Below, in pieces: positions 32,176 through 40,328 of a DNA stretch of 64,000 nt. This DNA comes from Paenibacillus paeoniae (GTDB lineage: Bacteria; Bacillota; Bacilli; Paenibacillales; Paenibacillaceae), in NCBI RefSeq assembly GCF_003388735.1, contig NZ_QUBQ01000001.1, forward strand, positions 1,860,001 through 1,924,000, written 5' to 3'. The notes under the pieces were generated by a model, which saw only the letters and a list, made by a program, of their open reading frames with translations, was not told where the DNA came from and did not search any database. The first letter of the stretch is position 1, and every line of letters starts with the position of its first letter. Made by a program: the position numbers and the translations under genes.

Positions 32176-33594
32176 CTATTCCATTTGTTGAATTTGTATC
32201 AGATTCGTTGCGCCTGCTCTTCCGCTAGGAATCCCTGCGGAGATGACGAAATAGTCACCTGATTTCAGCAATTGCGTGCGGGACGCGCTGCGCACTGCCG
32301 ACTTAAACATTGCATCCGTAGAGTCCGCCCACTCGCCCTTAACCGGCACAACACCGCGTACAAGCGTCAGTCGGCGCAAGACATGATCATGAGCCGTAAT
32401 GGCGATAATCGGCGCTTTCGGCCGGTATTTGGACACCATACGCGCTGTAAAGCCGCTCTCGGTCGGCGCCAGAATCGCCTTGGCATCGAGCTGTAGAGAC
32501 GAGCTCACCACAGCTTGGCTGATCACTTCTGTCGTCGAAGTAGACGGTGCGGCAAGCCTGTTGCGGAATTGTTCCGTATAATCGATCGTCGACTCTGCGC
32601 GTTCTGCGATCATAGCCATCATGCGGACCGATTCCAACGGATATTTGCCTGCAGCTGTCTCGCCGGACAGCATGACCGCATCGGCTCCTTGCAGTACGGC
32701 ATTAGCGACGTCACTGACTTCCGCACGCGTAGGGCGCGGATTCACTTGCATCGAATCCAACATTTGTGTGGCCACGATAACCGGTTTGCCGGCCAAATTG
32801 CACTTCTGGATCATTTCCCTCTGAATCATCGGAACATCTTCGGCAGGAATTTCGACACCCAGGTCGCCGCGGGCAACCATAATGCCATCGGATACCTCGA
32901 TGATCGCATCCAAATTCTCAACGCCCTCTTCATTCTCGATTTTGGAAATAATCTGAATGTGACCTGCGCCCGCATCCTCAAGCAGCTGTCTTACTTGCAA
33001 TACATCCTCCGCTTTGCGCACAAAAGACATAGCGATCATATCCACGCCCTCTTCTACGCCGAAAGCAATATGCTTAATATCACGATCCGTAACGCCTGGC
33101 AGAGTGGTGCGGATGCCTGGAAGATTGACGCCTTTACGCGGCTTCAACGGGCCGCCGTTCAATACACTGCAAATTATTTCTGTATCTTCAACTTCATCGA
33201 CGCTGAGTTCAATAAGACCATCGTCGATTAAGATTTTGTCGCCTGCTTGAACAACCTTTGGCATATCAGGGTAATTAACAGCTACACAGCTTCCATTGCC
33301 TGTAATAGCTCTGCTTGTCAGGGTCAGCTTGTCGCCTGTTTTCAGTTCATAACTGCCTTCCTCCAGCAGACCAATCCGGATTTCCGGACCTTTAATATCC
33401 ATCATGACCGATACAACTGCCGATGCGGCCGAAGCCGATTCACGGATTAGCGATATGCGCGCGCTATGATCACTTAACTCACCATGTGCCATATTCAATC
33501 GGGCTACATTCATTCCCGCATTCATCATTTCTTTCAGTATAGAAATCGAATTGCTGGACGGTCCCATCGTACATACGATCTTCGTTAGACTCAT
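32176..33594 (-). CDS. pyk: Pyruvate kinase (divergent form without the extra C-terminal domain)
   Basis: 472 residues. Transfers phosphate from phosphoenolpyruvate to ADP. Catalytic blocks present: TKIVCTMGPSS, ISKIENEEGVENLD with the catalytic Lys, ARGDLGVEIP, and ADAVMLSGETAAGKYP. Departures from the norm: RLNMAHGE replaces RLNFSHG and MMDIKGPEIR replaces the usual LDTKGPEIR, so the Ser that normally binds K+ is Ala and the neighbouring Thr is Ile. It also lacks the extra C-terminal PEP-utilizer-like domain that gives Bacillus/Paenibacillus enzymes about 585 residues. It may thus be a second isoenzyme. Divergent from an AraC gene; GGAGG upstream of the ATG. Confidence 0.88.
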   Translation of the reverse strand: MSLTKIVCTMGPSSNSISILKEMMNAGMNVARLNMAHGELSDHSARISLIRESASAASAVVSVMMDIKGPEIRIGLLEEGSYELKTGDKLTLTSRAITGNGSCVAVNYPDMPKVVQAGDKILIDDGLIELSVDEVEDTEIICSVLNGGPLKPRKGVNLPGIRTTLPGVTDRDIKHIAFGVEEGVDMIAMSFVRKAEDVLQVRQLLEDAGAGHIQIISKIENEEGVENLDAIIEVSDGIMVARGDLGVEIPAEDVPMIQREMIQKCNLAGKPVIVATQMLDSMQVNPRPTRAEVSDVANAVLQGADAVMLSGETAAGKYPLESVRMMAMIAERAESTIDYTEQFRNRLAAPSTSTTEVISQAVVSSSLQLDAKAILAPTESGFTARMVSKYRPKAPIIAITAHDHVLRRLTLVRGVVPVKGEWADSTDAMFKSAVRSASRTQLLKSGDYFVISAGIPSGRAGATNLIQIQQME

Positions 33595-33656
33595 GTCGTC
33601 ATCCCTCCATTATTAACTTCGTCCATTGTAGAGGAAAAAAGCGACATCGTACATGC

Positions 33657-33688
33657 ATTATAGTATGATGAATATATTATAGTATGAT
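33657..33688. promoter_or_regulatory. 13-bp direct repeats in the pyk/AraC intergenic region
   Basis: ATTATAGTATGAT occurs at 33657-33669 and 33676-33688, 19 bp apart. On the minus strand each contains TATAAT, so one may be the pyk -10. Two direct repeats at about two helix turns suit binding by an AraC-family monomer pair. Confidence 0.5.
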
Positions 33689-33700
33689 TCGAGGTGTCGT

Positions 33701-34489
33701 ATGCTGTCGTTTGAACAATTGTGCTTACACCAAGGGATGAACTGGTACGAAGAGCGGTCCTCCCATACTCCAACGGCTATTCTTGTCGTGATGACCTATG
33801 GAAAATGCGTCTACTGGATAGATGGAGAGAAGCTGCTGCTGGAGAAAGGCGACTTTATGTTTATCGCTCCCGGCGTAGACTACTACGCTAAAAGCGTTCC
33901 TACCGTCTTCCATGAACAATTTGTTCTGACCTTTCGGATGATGGAGAACTTCAATGAAGAAGGCGTGCCGCTGCTTGGGAGCCGCCCATTCACCAAAGCG
34001 AAGGCCGGCTGTTACGAGATGATGATCGAACGGCTGCGCACGGTATGGAAGGAATGGCAAGAAAACATGCCGTACGTCAAGCTGCGGTCAGCTGCGCTTA
34101 CGCTTGAGACTCTGGCTTTATGGAGCCGGGAGCTGCAACGAGGTGCGCAAACATCCCTTACTCTGCAGCATGCCGATCGCATGAAAGCTTATATACAGGA
34201 TCATTATCGGGGCAAAGTAACGAAGGAGCATTTGGGGACATGCATTGGCAGGTCGCCTAACCACGCAGCCTCCCTGTTCCGCCAGACGACTGGAGGAACC
34301 ATCAGCGAGTTTGTACACAGCCTTCGCATGCGTACCGCCGTCTACATGCTGACGGAATCATTGCTGACGGTATCGGAGATTTCCGATTACTTGGGCTATT
34401 CTGACGTTACGTACTTCCAGCGGGTCTTCAAGCGTACGCTGGGCCACACCCCGTCCGCGTATTTAAATGAGCGTCGGCAGCACGTATAA
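33701..34489 (+). CDS. AraC-family transcriptional regulator
   Basis: 262 residues. N-terminal cupin-like sensor (WIDGEKLLLEKGDFMFIAPG around residues 39-58) and C-terminal double HTH: HYRGKVTKEHLGTCIGRSPN, then FRQTTGGTISEFVHSLR, and SEISDYLGYSDVTYFQRVFK with the final GHTPSAYL. The sensor type binds sugars or small metabolites. It is divergent from pyk, with two 13-bp direct repeats in between, and may control itself and pyk. It precedes the molybdopterin oxidoreductase by about 55 bp in the same direction. Confidence 0.88.
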   Translation: MLSFEQLCLHQGMNWYEERSSHTPTAILVVMTYGKCVYWIDGEKLLLEKGDFMFIAPGVDYYAKSVPTVFHEQFVLTFRMMENFNEEGVPLLGSRPFTKAKAGCYEMMIERLRTVWKEWQENMPYVKLRSAALTLETLALWSRELQRGAQTSLTLQHADRMKAYIQDHYRGKVTKEHLGTCIGRSPNHAASLFRQTTGGTISEFVHSLRMRTAVYMLTESLLTVSEISDYLGYSDVTYFQRVFKRTLGHTPSAYLNERRQHV

Positions 34490-34545
34490 TAGAGACAAGC
34501 CATCTAATTTTTCAGAACCTAACGATATCCGGAGTGATGATACAA

Positions 34546-36603
34546 ATGACTACTTATACTCACAACGGCGTGGTACGTTCCGTCTGTCCGTTCGATTGCC
34601 CAGACACTTGCGGCCTCCACGTCACGATTCAGGACGGACGCGTCACGGGCGTAACCGGTGATCCCGACCATCCCGTCACAAGAGGAGCCATATGCAATAA
34701 AGTCAGACAATTGCCAGACCGTGTGCATCATCCCGATCGGCTGCTCTACCCGATGCGCCGGACAGGTCCCAAGGGCTCCCTTCAATTCGAGCGGATCAGC
34801 TGGGAAGACGCCTATGAAGAGATCACGCGCCGAATGAAGTCCATTATGAACGAGAGCGGAGCCGAAGCCATATTGCCTTACAGCTTCTACGGCAATATGG
34901 GCGTCTTGAATGCCGAAGGCATGGATCGACGCTTCTTTCACCGCTTGGGCGCAAGCAAGCTTGACCGTACAATCTGCAATGCCGCCGGATCAAAAGGCTA
35001 CAGCTATACAATGGGCGGCTCCATCGGCATCGATCCCGAGGAGACGGTTCATACGAAGCTATTCCTCATTTGGGGAGCCAATTTGGTCTCGACCAATATG
35101 CATCAGACGATGCTGGCGACAGAAGCGCGCAAGCAAGGCGCGCGTATTATTCATATCGACGTTCACCGCAACCGCACCTCCTCCTGGGCGGATGAGTTCA
35201 TCCATCTGCGGCCAGGCAGCGACGGAGCGCTGGCCCTTGGCCTCATGCATATTCTGATCCGTGACGGTCATGTGAAGGACGAATTTATTCGAGACCATAC
35301 GGTTGGCTACGATGAATTGCGAAGCGAGGCTGCCAAGTATTCGCCAGCCGTCGTATCTGAGCTTACCGGCATTCCAGTGGAGAAGATTGAAGAGCTGGCT
35401 CATGCCTACGGCACGACTACTCCATCCTTCATTCGGATTGGCAACGGATTGCAGCATCATGACAACGGCGGCATGATCGTCCGCACCATCGCCTGTCTTC
35501 CTGCTCTGACTGGCCAATGGGCGGAAATCGGCGGCGGTGCGATGAAGGGCAATAGCTGGTATGCCCGATTTAATAATGCTGCCATCGAACGCGAAGATCT
35601 ATTGCCGGACCCGAACGTACGCACCGTTAATATGAATCAGCTTGGAGACGCGCTTACGTCGCTGGAGCCTGCAATCCGTATGCTGTTCGTCTACAACAGC
35701 AACCCAGCAATCGTCGCACCCGATCAACAGAAGGTCAGAGACGGGTTCATGAGGGATGATCTATTCACAGTGACCCATGATTTATTCCTGACCGATACTT
35801 GCAAATATGCGGATATCGTCTTGCCAGCGACAGCCCATTTGGAGAATCTGGACCTTTACTCCTCTTACTGGCATCATTACATTCAAATCGGCAAACCGAT
35901 TATGCCGCCAGCAGGTGAAAGCAAATCAAACTTTACGCTGTTCAAGGAATTGGCTTTACGGATGGGCTTCGAGCCGGAGCTGTTCGATCTGACCGAAGAG
36001 GACATGATTCGGATCGCGCTGGATAGCGACCATAATCCGTTGCTGAAGCATGTGACGTTCGATTCGCTAATGGAAAACGATTGGATAAAAGCCGGAGACG
36101 GTACCCGCTATCCGAAGACGAACCGTCTGCCGACACCTAGCGGGAGGATCGAGCTTTATTCCGAGTCGATGAGCGGAGCCGGCTTGCCTCCTGTAGCAAC
36201 TTATACGCCGCTTGCTGAGCCGGAGACTTATCCCTTTCTGCTGACATCGGGACCTAATCATAGCTATATCAATTCGACCTTCGCCAATCAAGCAAAGCTG
36301 CAAAAGCTGGAGAAGCGCCCGACACTGCATATGCATGCCGATGATGCAAGCAGACTACAGCTTATTGATGGAGAGCGCGTGCTATTACGCAACGATCGCG
36401 GTGAGGTACGATTGACGCTGAAGATCGGCACAGACGTGCTGCCAGGCGTACTGGTGACACAAGGTCTCTGGTGGGATGATGAAGCGGAAGGCCGCAGCGC
36501 TGTAAATTCGCTCACTCCACAGCGGTTGGCCGATATGGGCGGTGGCGCAACCTTCTTCTCTAACCGGGTTGAGGTCGTGAAGATCCCGGTTATTGAATTG
36601 TAA
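34546..36603 (+). CDS. Molybdopterin-dependent oxidoreductase (YyaE-like)
   Basis: About 685 residues, a catalytic subunit of the DMSO-reductase/formate-dehydrogenase family. The N-terminal CPFDCPDTCGL with a later Cys in GAICNK binds a 4Fe-4S cluster. The bis-MGD region shows IWGANLVSTNMHQ, FVYNSNPAIVAPDQ and TDTCKYADIVLPATAHLE, and the C-terminal beta-barrel has FLLTSGPNHSYINSTF. At the metal site I see no Cys or SeCys in ICNAAGSKGY, so Ser or another ligand is likely. No Tat signal, so it should be cytoplasmic. The ATG at 34546 is preferred for spacing to GGAG. Electron partner unknown. Confidence 0.88.
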   Translation: MTTYTHNGVVRSVCPFDCPDTCGLHVTIQDGRVTGVTGDPDHPVTRGAICNKVRQLPDRVHHPDRLLYPMRRTGPKGSLQFERISWEDAYEEITRRMKSIMNESGAEAILPYSFYGNMGVLNAEGMDRRFFHRLGASKLDRTICNAAGSKGYSYTMGGSIGIDPEETVHTKLFLIWGANLVSTNMHQTMLATEARKQGARIIHIDVHRNRTSSWADEFIHLRPGSDGALALGLMHILIRDGHVKDEFIRDHTVGYDELRSEAAKYSPAVVSELTGIPVEKIEELAHAYGTTTPSFIRIGNGLQHHDNGGMIVRTIACLPALTGQWAEIGGGAMKGNSWYARFNNAAIEREDLLPDPNVRTVNMNQLGDALTSLEPAIRMLFVYNSNPAIVAPDQQKVRDGFMRDDLFTVTHDLFLTDTCKYADIVLPATAHLENLDLYSSYWHHYIQIGKPIMPPAGESKSNFTLFKELALRMGFEPELFDLTEEDMIRIALDSDHNPLLKHVTFDSLMENDWIKAGDGTRYPKTNRLPTPSGRIELYSESMSGAGLPPVATYTPLAEPETYPFLLTSGPNHSYINSTFANQAKLQKLEKRPTLHMHADDASRLQLIDGERVLLRNDRGEVRLTLKIGTDVLPGVLVTQGLWWDDEAEGRSAVNSLTPQRLADMGGGATFFSNRVEVVKIPVIEL

Positions 36604-36678
36604 CTGAACAATTATACAAGATGGCGCTGCTGAGTATCTATGGCAGCGCTATTTCGCGTTTCTATAGCCAATAGAAAA

Positions 36679-36718
36679 GGGACCGTCCTTAAGTCATAAA
36701 GACTATTAGGACGGCCCC
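36679..36718 (-). terminator. Terminator of the 2-hydroxyacid dehydrogenase gene
   Basis: GGG-A-CCGTCCT (36679-36689) pairs with AGGACGG-C-CCC (36708-36718), with AGTC/GACT inside. On the minus strand TTTTC follows. Confidence 0.75.
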
Positions 36719-36739
36719 TCCAAGTTGAAAGAGATTCGA

Positions 36740-37711
36740 CTATACTTTAAATTCCGGAACGCGGTGAGGCGGCTCCTCGCCTTGCAGCACAGCTACGAGA
36801 TTGCGTGCCGCCAGCATCGCCATTGCGTCTCTTGTCTTCTCCGTAGCTGAGCCAATATGCGGCAGCAGCAGTACATTGGGAAGCGTTAGCAGCGGATGAT
36901 CGGCAGGCAGCGGCTCCTGCTGGAAGACATCGAGTCCAGCCGCGTGAATGGTGCCATCCTGTAAGGCTTCAATCAGTGCCGGCTCATCAACTGTGGCTCC
37001 ACGGGAAGCATTAATGAAGATCGCTGATGACTTCATCAGACGGAATTCTCGTCGGCCTATCAATGATTTTGTCTCATTCGTTAATGGAGTTAACATGACA
37101 ACAAAGTCCGAAGCGGCCAGCAGCTCGTCCAGCTCCATATAGCTGGCCCCATACTTCGCTTCCGCTTCCGGCTTGCGGCTGCGGTTATGATAGTTCACCT
37201 TCATGCCGAATCCATGCGCAGCTCTGCGAGCTACCGCTTCTCCGATACGCCCCATACCGATGATGCCCACAGTCGCATGGTGCACGTCCAAGCCGAACAG
37301 AACACCATCATCCCCTCTCTTCCAGCGGCCATCTCTGACATACTGGTCAAGTTCAGCCACTCTGCGGGCACTGCCAAGCATAAGCGCAAATACAAGATCT
37401 GCTACCGTCTCATCCAGCACTTCCGGCGTATGCGTCCCCGTTACATCATGACGCTTCATCGCATCAATATCAAAGTGGTTATAGCCAACGCTTACCGAGC
37501 TGACTACTTTCAAATTCGGCGCTGCCTCAAGCAGCGACTCATCAATCCGCCTGCCGCCCGTTAAATATCCCTCTGCAGGGGCCAACCTTGTATGTAGCTC
37601 CTCTCTGGGAACCGTATCCTCTTCCGTCCAAGCATCAACCGAGCAATGCTCCGCCAAATAGTTCAATACAGCTTTTGGCAAATCAAGATCTACAAAGATA
37701 GTAGGCTTCAA
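36740..37711 (-). CDS. D-2-hydroxyacid dehydrogenase (glyoxylate/hydroxypyruvate reductase type)
   Basis: About 323 residues. NAD(P) binding GMGRIGEAVARR near residue 150; catalytic triad Arg in NASRGATVDE, Glu in DVFQQEPL and His in LLPHIGSAT. The substrate-side VSVGYNHFDI and TPEVLDETVADLVFAL are typical of GhrB/glyoxylate reductases. It reduces glyoxylate or hydroxypyruvate in the cytoplasm. The TTG at 37711 is chosen because homologues begin at KPTIFVDLDL and AGAGAGGAG lies 9 nt upstream; an in-frame GTG at 37738 would overlap the upstream gene by 4 bp. Confidence 0.88.
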   Translation of the reverse strand: MKPTIFVDLDLPKAVLNYLAEHCSVDAWTEEDTVPREELHTRLAPAEGYLTGGRRIDESLLEAAPNLKVVSSVSVGYNHFDIDAMKRHDVTGTHTPEVLDETVADLVFALMLGSARRVAELDQYVRDGRWKRGDDGVLFGLDVHHATVGIIGMGRIGEAVARRAAHGFGMKVNYHNRSRKPEAEAKYGASYMELDELLAASDFVVMLTPLTNETKSLIGRREFRLMKSSAIFINASRGATVDEPALIEALQDGTIHAAGLDVFQQEPLPADHPLLTLPNVLLLPHIGSATEKTRDAMAMLAARNLVAVLQGEEPPHRVPEFKV

Positions 37712-37734
37712 AATGTTCTGCTCCTCTCTCGTTG

Positions 37735-38916
37735 TCACGGTACGAGCAGCGGCGTATAGCCCGTCTTCTCAACAAGCTTCTGGCCTTGCTCTGACCGTAT
37801 CCAGTTTATGAAAGATTCGACATGAGGATTGCTTGTTCCTGCCGTCACAGCGTAGAAAGGACTGCTGAGCGGATAGCTATCGTCTGCAATGCTTTCCCGA
37901 TCTGGATAGACGCCATCCACAGCGAGCAGCTTAATTTCCCCATTTCTAACCATTTCTGTCGCATAGTAAAGGAAGGTGAACCCGATTGCATCAGGGTAAT
38001 TCCGATAGTCTGCCGTACGCGCGATGATGCCGCCCATGCCTGCCGCCACATCTTCCTGCGGCGGATTAGTTAGGCTTCTCCCTCTCATTAACCGCTGAAG
38101 CGCCGATTGACTGCCGCTGCCTTCCGGACGCTGGAATGCCCTGATAGCCGCACGTTTGCCGCCCAGCTCATCCCAACTCTTGATGTTTCCAGCATAGATA
38201 TTCTGAATCTGCTCTAATGTAAGACCAGTAACCGGATTATCGGCATGTGTAAAAAACACAAACGCTTCACGCCCGATCGGCGTCAGCGCAAGCTCCGCGC
38301 CAGCAGCCAACGCATCGCCGCGCTGCCGCTCGGATGGCTCGGCTGCAAAGATCAGGTCTGCTTCTCCCGAGAAGAGACTCTCATAGGCTTGACTGGTTTT
38401 CGTCGAGCGCACCTCGCTGCGATGTACATCATAGTCCTTCTCCGGATAGACTGCCATGGCGAAAGCGGAATAAAGGGGATAGAGAGCTGTAGCTCCGTCC
38501 AAAACAGGCAATTCATCTCTCAATTTGAAGGTAGCCGCCTCATTCAGAACGGCAGCCTTGGAGCCCCGAACGAATGGCTCATAGGCTTTCAGATCAACTT
38601 CACCCTCCACCACTTTGGGGATGCTGTTTTGATACATCCCATTCAGCTCATAACCGGAAATAACAACGATAAAAACAAGCGTCAAACCGCCCATGATGCT
38701 CCAGTATACTTTTCGCCTCAGCCATTCGCCCAAGCCTAGCACCAGCATAACTGTAAGCACTGCACATACGCATAGGATGAGCCAAATATAAAAGAATCCC
38801 GCCCCCGACAAAGCGGCGAAGATATACACAAAAAAACCGACAAGCCAAATTAACGGCACGAAAAACAATCCCGTCAGCACACGAGACCAAAACGTTCCCT
38901 TTGCAGCCAATCCCAT
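37735..38916 (-). CDS. Membrane-anchored PstS-like substrate-binding protein
   Basis: About 393 residues. Three hydrophobic helices fill the first 95 residues (VLTGLFFVPLIWLVGFFVYI, then two more). The rest is a type II periplasmic-binding fold of the phosphate-binding group: PVLDGATALYPLYSAFA, DLIFAAEPSERQ, GREAFVFFTHADNPVTGLTL, IYAGNIKSWDELGG and RPEGSGSQSALQRLM. It probably binds phosphate or a similar anion outside the cell. A PstS normally has a lipobox; here three helices hold it instead. No transporter genes follow. The ATG at 38916 has AGAGGA 6 nt upstream. Confidence 0.82.
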   Translation of the reverse strand: MGLAAKGTFWSRVLTGLFFVPLIWLVGFFVYIFAALSGAGFFYIWLILCVCAVLTVMLVLGLGEWLRRKVYWSIMGGLTLVFIVVISGYELNGMYQNSIPKVVEGEVDLKAYEPFVRGSKAAVLNEAATFKLRDELPVLDGATALYPLYSAFAMAVYPEKDYDVHRSEVRSTKTSQAYESLFSGEADLIFAAEPSERQRGDALAAGAELALTPIGREAFVFFTHADNPVTGLTLEQIQNIYAGNIKSWDELGGKRAAIRAFQRPEGSGSQSALQRLMRGRSLTNPPQEDVAAGMGGIIARTADYRNYPDAIGFTFLYYATEMVRNGEIKLLAVDGVYPDRESIADDSYPLSSPFYAVTAGTSNPHVESFINWIRSEQGQKLVEKTGYTPLLVP

Positions 38917-38985
38917 CACACTTCCTCTCATGGACATCTATTTCTATATATCCACTATAAGGAAATTCCCGCATGCCGAACAGTA

Positions 38986-40089
38986 CTATTTTGTACTAGT
39001 ACCGAGTCCTTTGAACCATCCCCGTATGACGGCAAGAATACAAAGCAGCAATGGAAACAGGACAAATCCGATCAATATATAGCTGGTGCCCGTATTGGCG
39101 ATGAACGAAGAGACTGTCTGAAAGTCAGGTCCGACCCAGAAGCATACAAATAACAGCAGCAGCCCGACAGGCATCACAATAACCTCAGGCTTCTTAAGTC
39201 GGAACGTATCGGAGATGCCTCGCGTAATCACATAATAATAGACGCTGATTTTGATATACTCGCCCAGTACCCACACCATCATCACTATCGCTTCCAAATG
39301 CTCGAAAAACTCGGCATACGCAATATAGCGTGCCGCCATTAGAACAGGATAGGTATAATAGCCAGCGCTCTCGCCTACCAGCATAAAAACAGCCAAATTC
39401 GAGGCCAGCATGACGAACGTAATGCCGATCACGCACCAAAAGCCCCATTTTCGAATATTGTCCTGATCGCGAACTAATGGAAAAATATAGACGGCAAGCA
39501 GCAATTGACTGAACCATCCGTCCACAACAAGCGAGCCTTGAAGCAAGGGCCCTGCCCCTCTCTCCATAAACGGCAGCAAATGAAGGGGATTCAGCTCAGG
39601 AATAAGAAGGATAAGAATAAGCACGGTGAACAAGGTAATGATCGGTACAAAGATTTGTCCAGTACGCGCGATAACCTCGAACCCCCTTCTTACCGCCCAA
39701 CCGCACAAGATTAGCATCGTGCCGATAATGACGACAATAGGTGTCTCCAGAAAGAAATTAGACTCAATAAATTCCGCATAATCGCGTGTGGAGATTGCCA
39801 CGATATGGAATTGGAACAGAATAAAGAGAATGCTGACTATCTTGCCAAGAAAGGTCCCGAACAGAGATTCCATCAGCCTCACAATCGAGCCTTCCGGGGA
39901 GAGCTTGAACAACTTGTAAGCCAGCCACACGACAAGAAAACCTAATCCCATTCCGAGAAGCGGAGTAAGCCACATATCCTTCTCTGATAATCGTGTCGTA
40001 ATAGACGGCATTAGCAGCACAGTAGAGCTTAGAACGAACTGAAACATGATGACCGCAAGCTGGACGGAGGAAATTTTCCCGTTCAGCAT
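38986..40089 (-). CDS. Spore germination receptor subunit GerAB-type
   Basis: 367 residues with about ten helices, of the amino-acid-permease-like GerAB (spore permease) family. It starts KISSVQLAVIMFQFVLSSTV, typical of the family's first helix, and carries GWAVRRGFEVIARTGQIFVP and VDGWFSQLLLAVYIFPLV in the middle. GerAB lies in the spore inner membrane and carries the germinant pocket. It is the last receptor gene, 1 bp behind the 76-aa protein gene. The germinant cannot be read from the sequence. Confidence 0.9.
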   Translation of the reverse strand: MLNGKISSVQLAVIMFQFVLSSTVLLMPSITTRLSEKDMWLTPLLGMGLGFLVVWLAYKLFKLSPEGSIVRLMESLFGTFLGKIVSILFILFQFHIVAISTRDYAEFIESNFFLETPIVVIIGTMLILCGWAVRRGFEVIARTGQIFVPIITLFTVLILILLIPELNPLHLLPFMERGAGPLLQGSLVVDGWFSQLLLAVYIFPLVRDQDNIRKWGFWCVIGITFVMLASNLAVFMLVGESAGYYTYPVLMAARYIAYAEFFEHLEAIVMMVWVLGEYIKISVYYYVITRGISDTFRLKKPEVIVMPVGLLLLFVCFWVGPDFQTVSSFIANTGTSYILIGFVLFPLLLCILAVIRGWFKGLGTSTK

Positions 40090-40090
40090 C

Positions 40091-40321
40091 TTAATTCACC
40101 GGCTCCAGCAGCGGCTTTAGCGGACTCAAGGCCTGCTCCACCCACTCTGTCGGATTAGGCAGCTGCGGATTGATCGCTATTCCGACCGTTAACGCCAAAC
40201 TTAACAGAAGCAGCGTACAGACGATCCAAGCGTCTCGCTTCTGCAAGCCGCGCCAAGAACCGCTCGTATAGCCAAACCCTAGCGCAAATAACCAGACGAG
40301 CATCATTAAAGGGATGGACAT
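40091..40321 (-). CDS. Small two-helix protein within the ger operon
   Basis: 76 residues with helices at about 4-20 and 31-49 and a short Pro-rich tail (NPQLPNPTEWVEQAL). It lies 7 bp behind the GerAC gene and 1 bp before the GerAB gene, with GGAG before its ATG, so it is certainly part of the operon. Small two-helix D-type subunits are known in some ger operons and modulate receptor activity; that role is inferred here from position and topology. Family not identified. Confidence 0.65.
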   Translation of the reverse strand: MSIPLMMLVWLFALGFGYTSGSWRGLQKRDAWIVCTLLLLSLALTVGIAINPQLPNPTEWVEQALSPLKPLLEPVN

Positions 40322-40328
40322 GCGCGTA

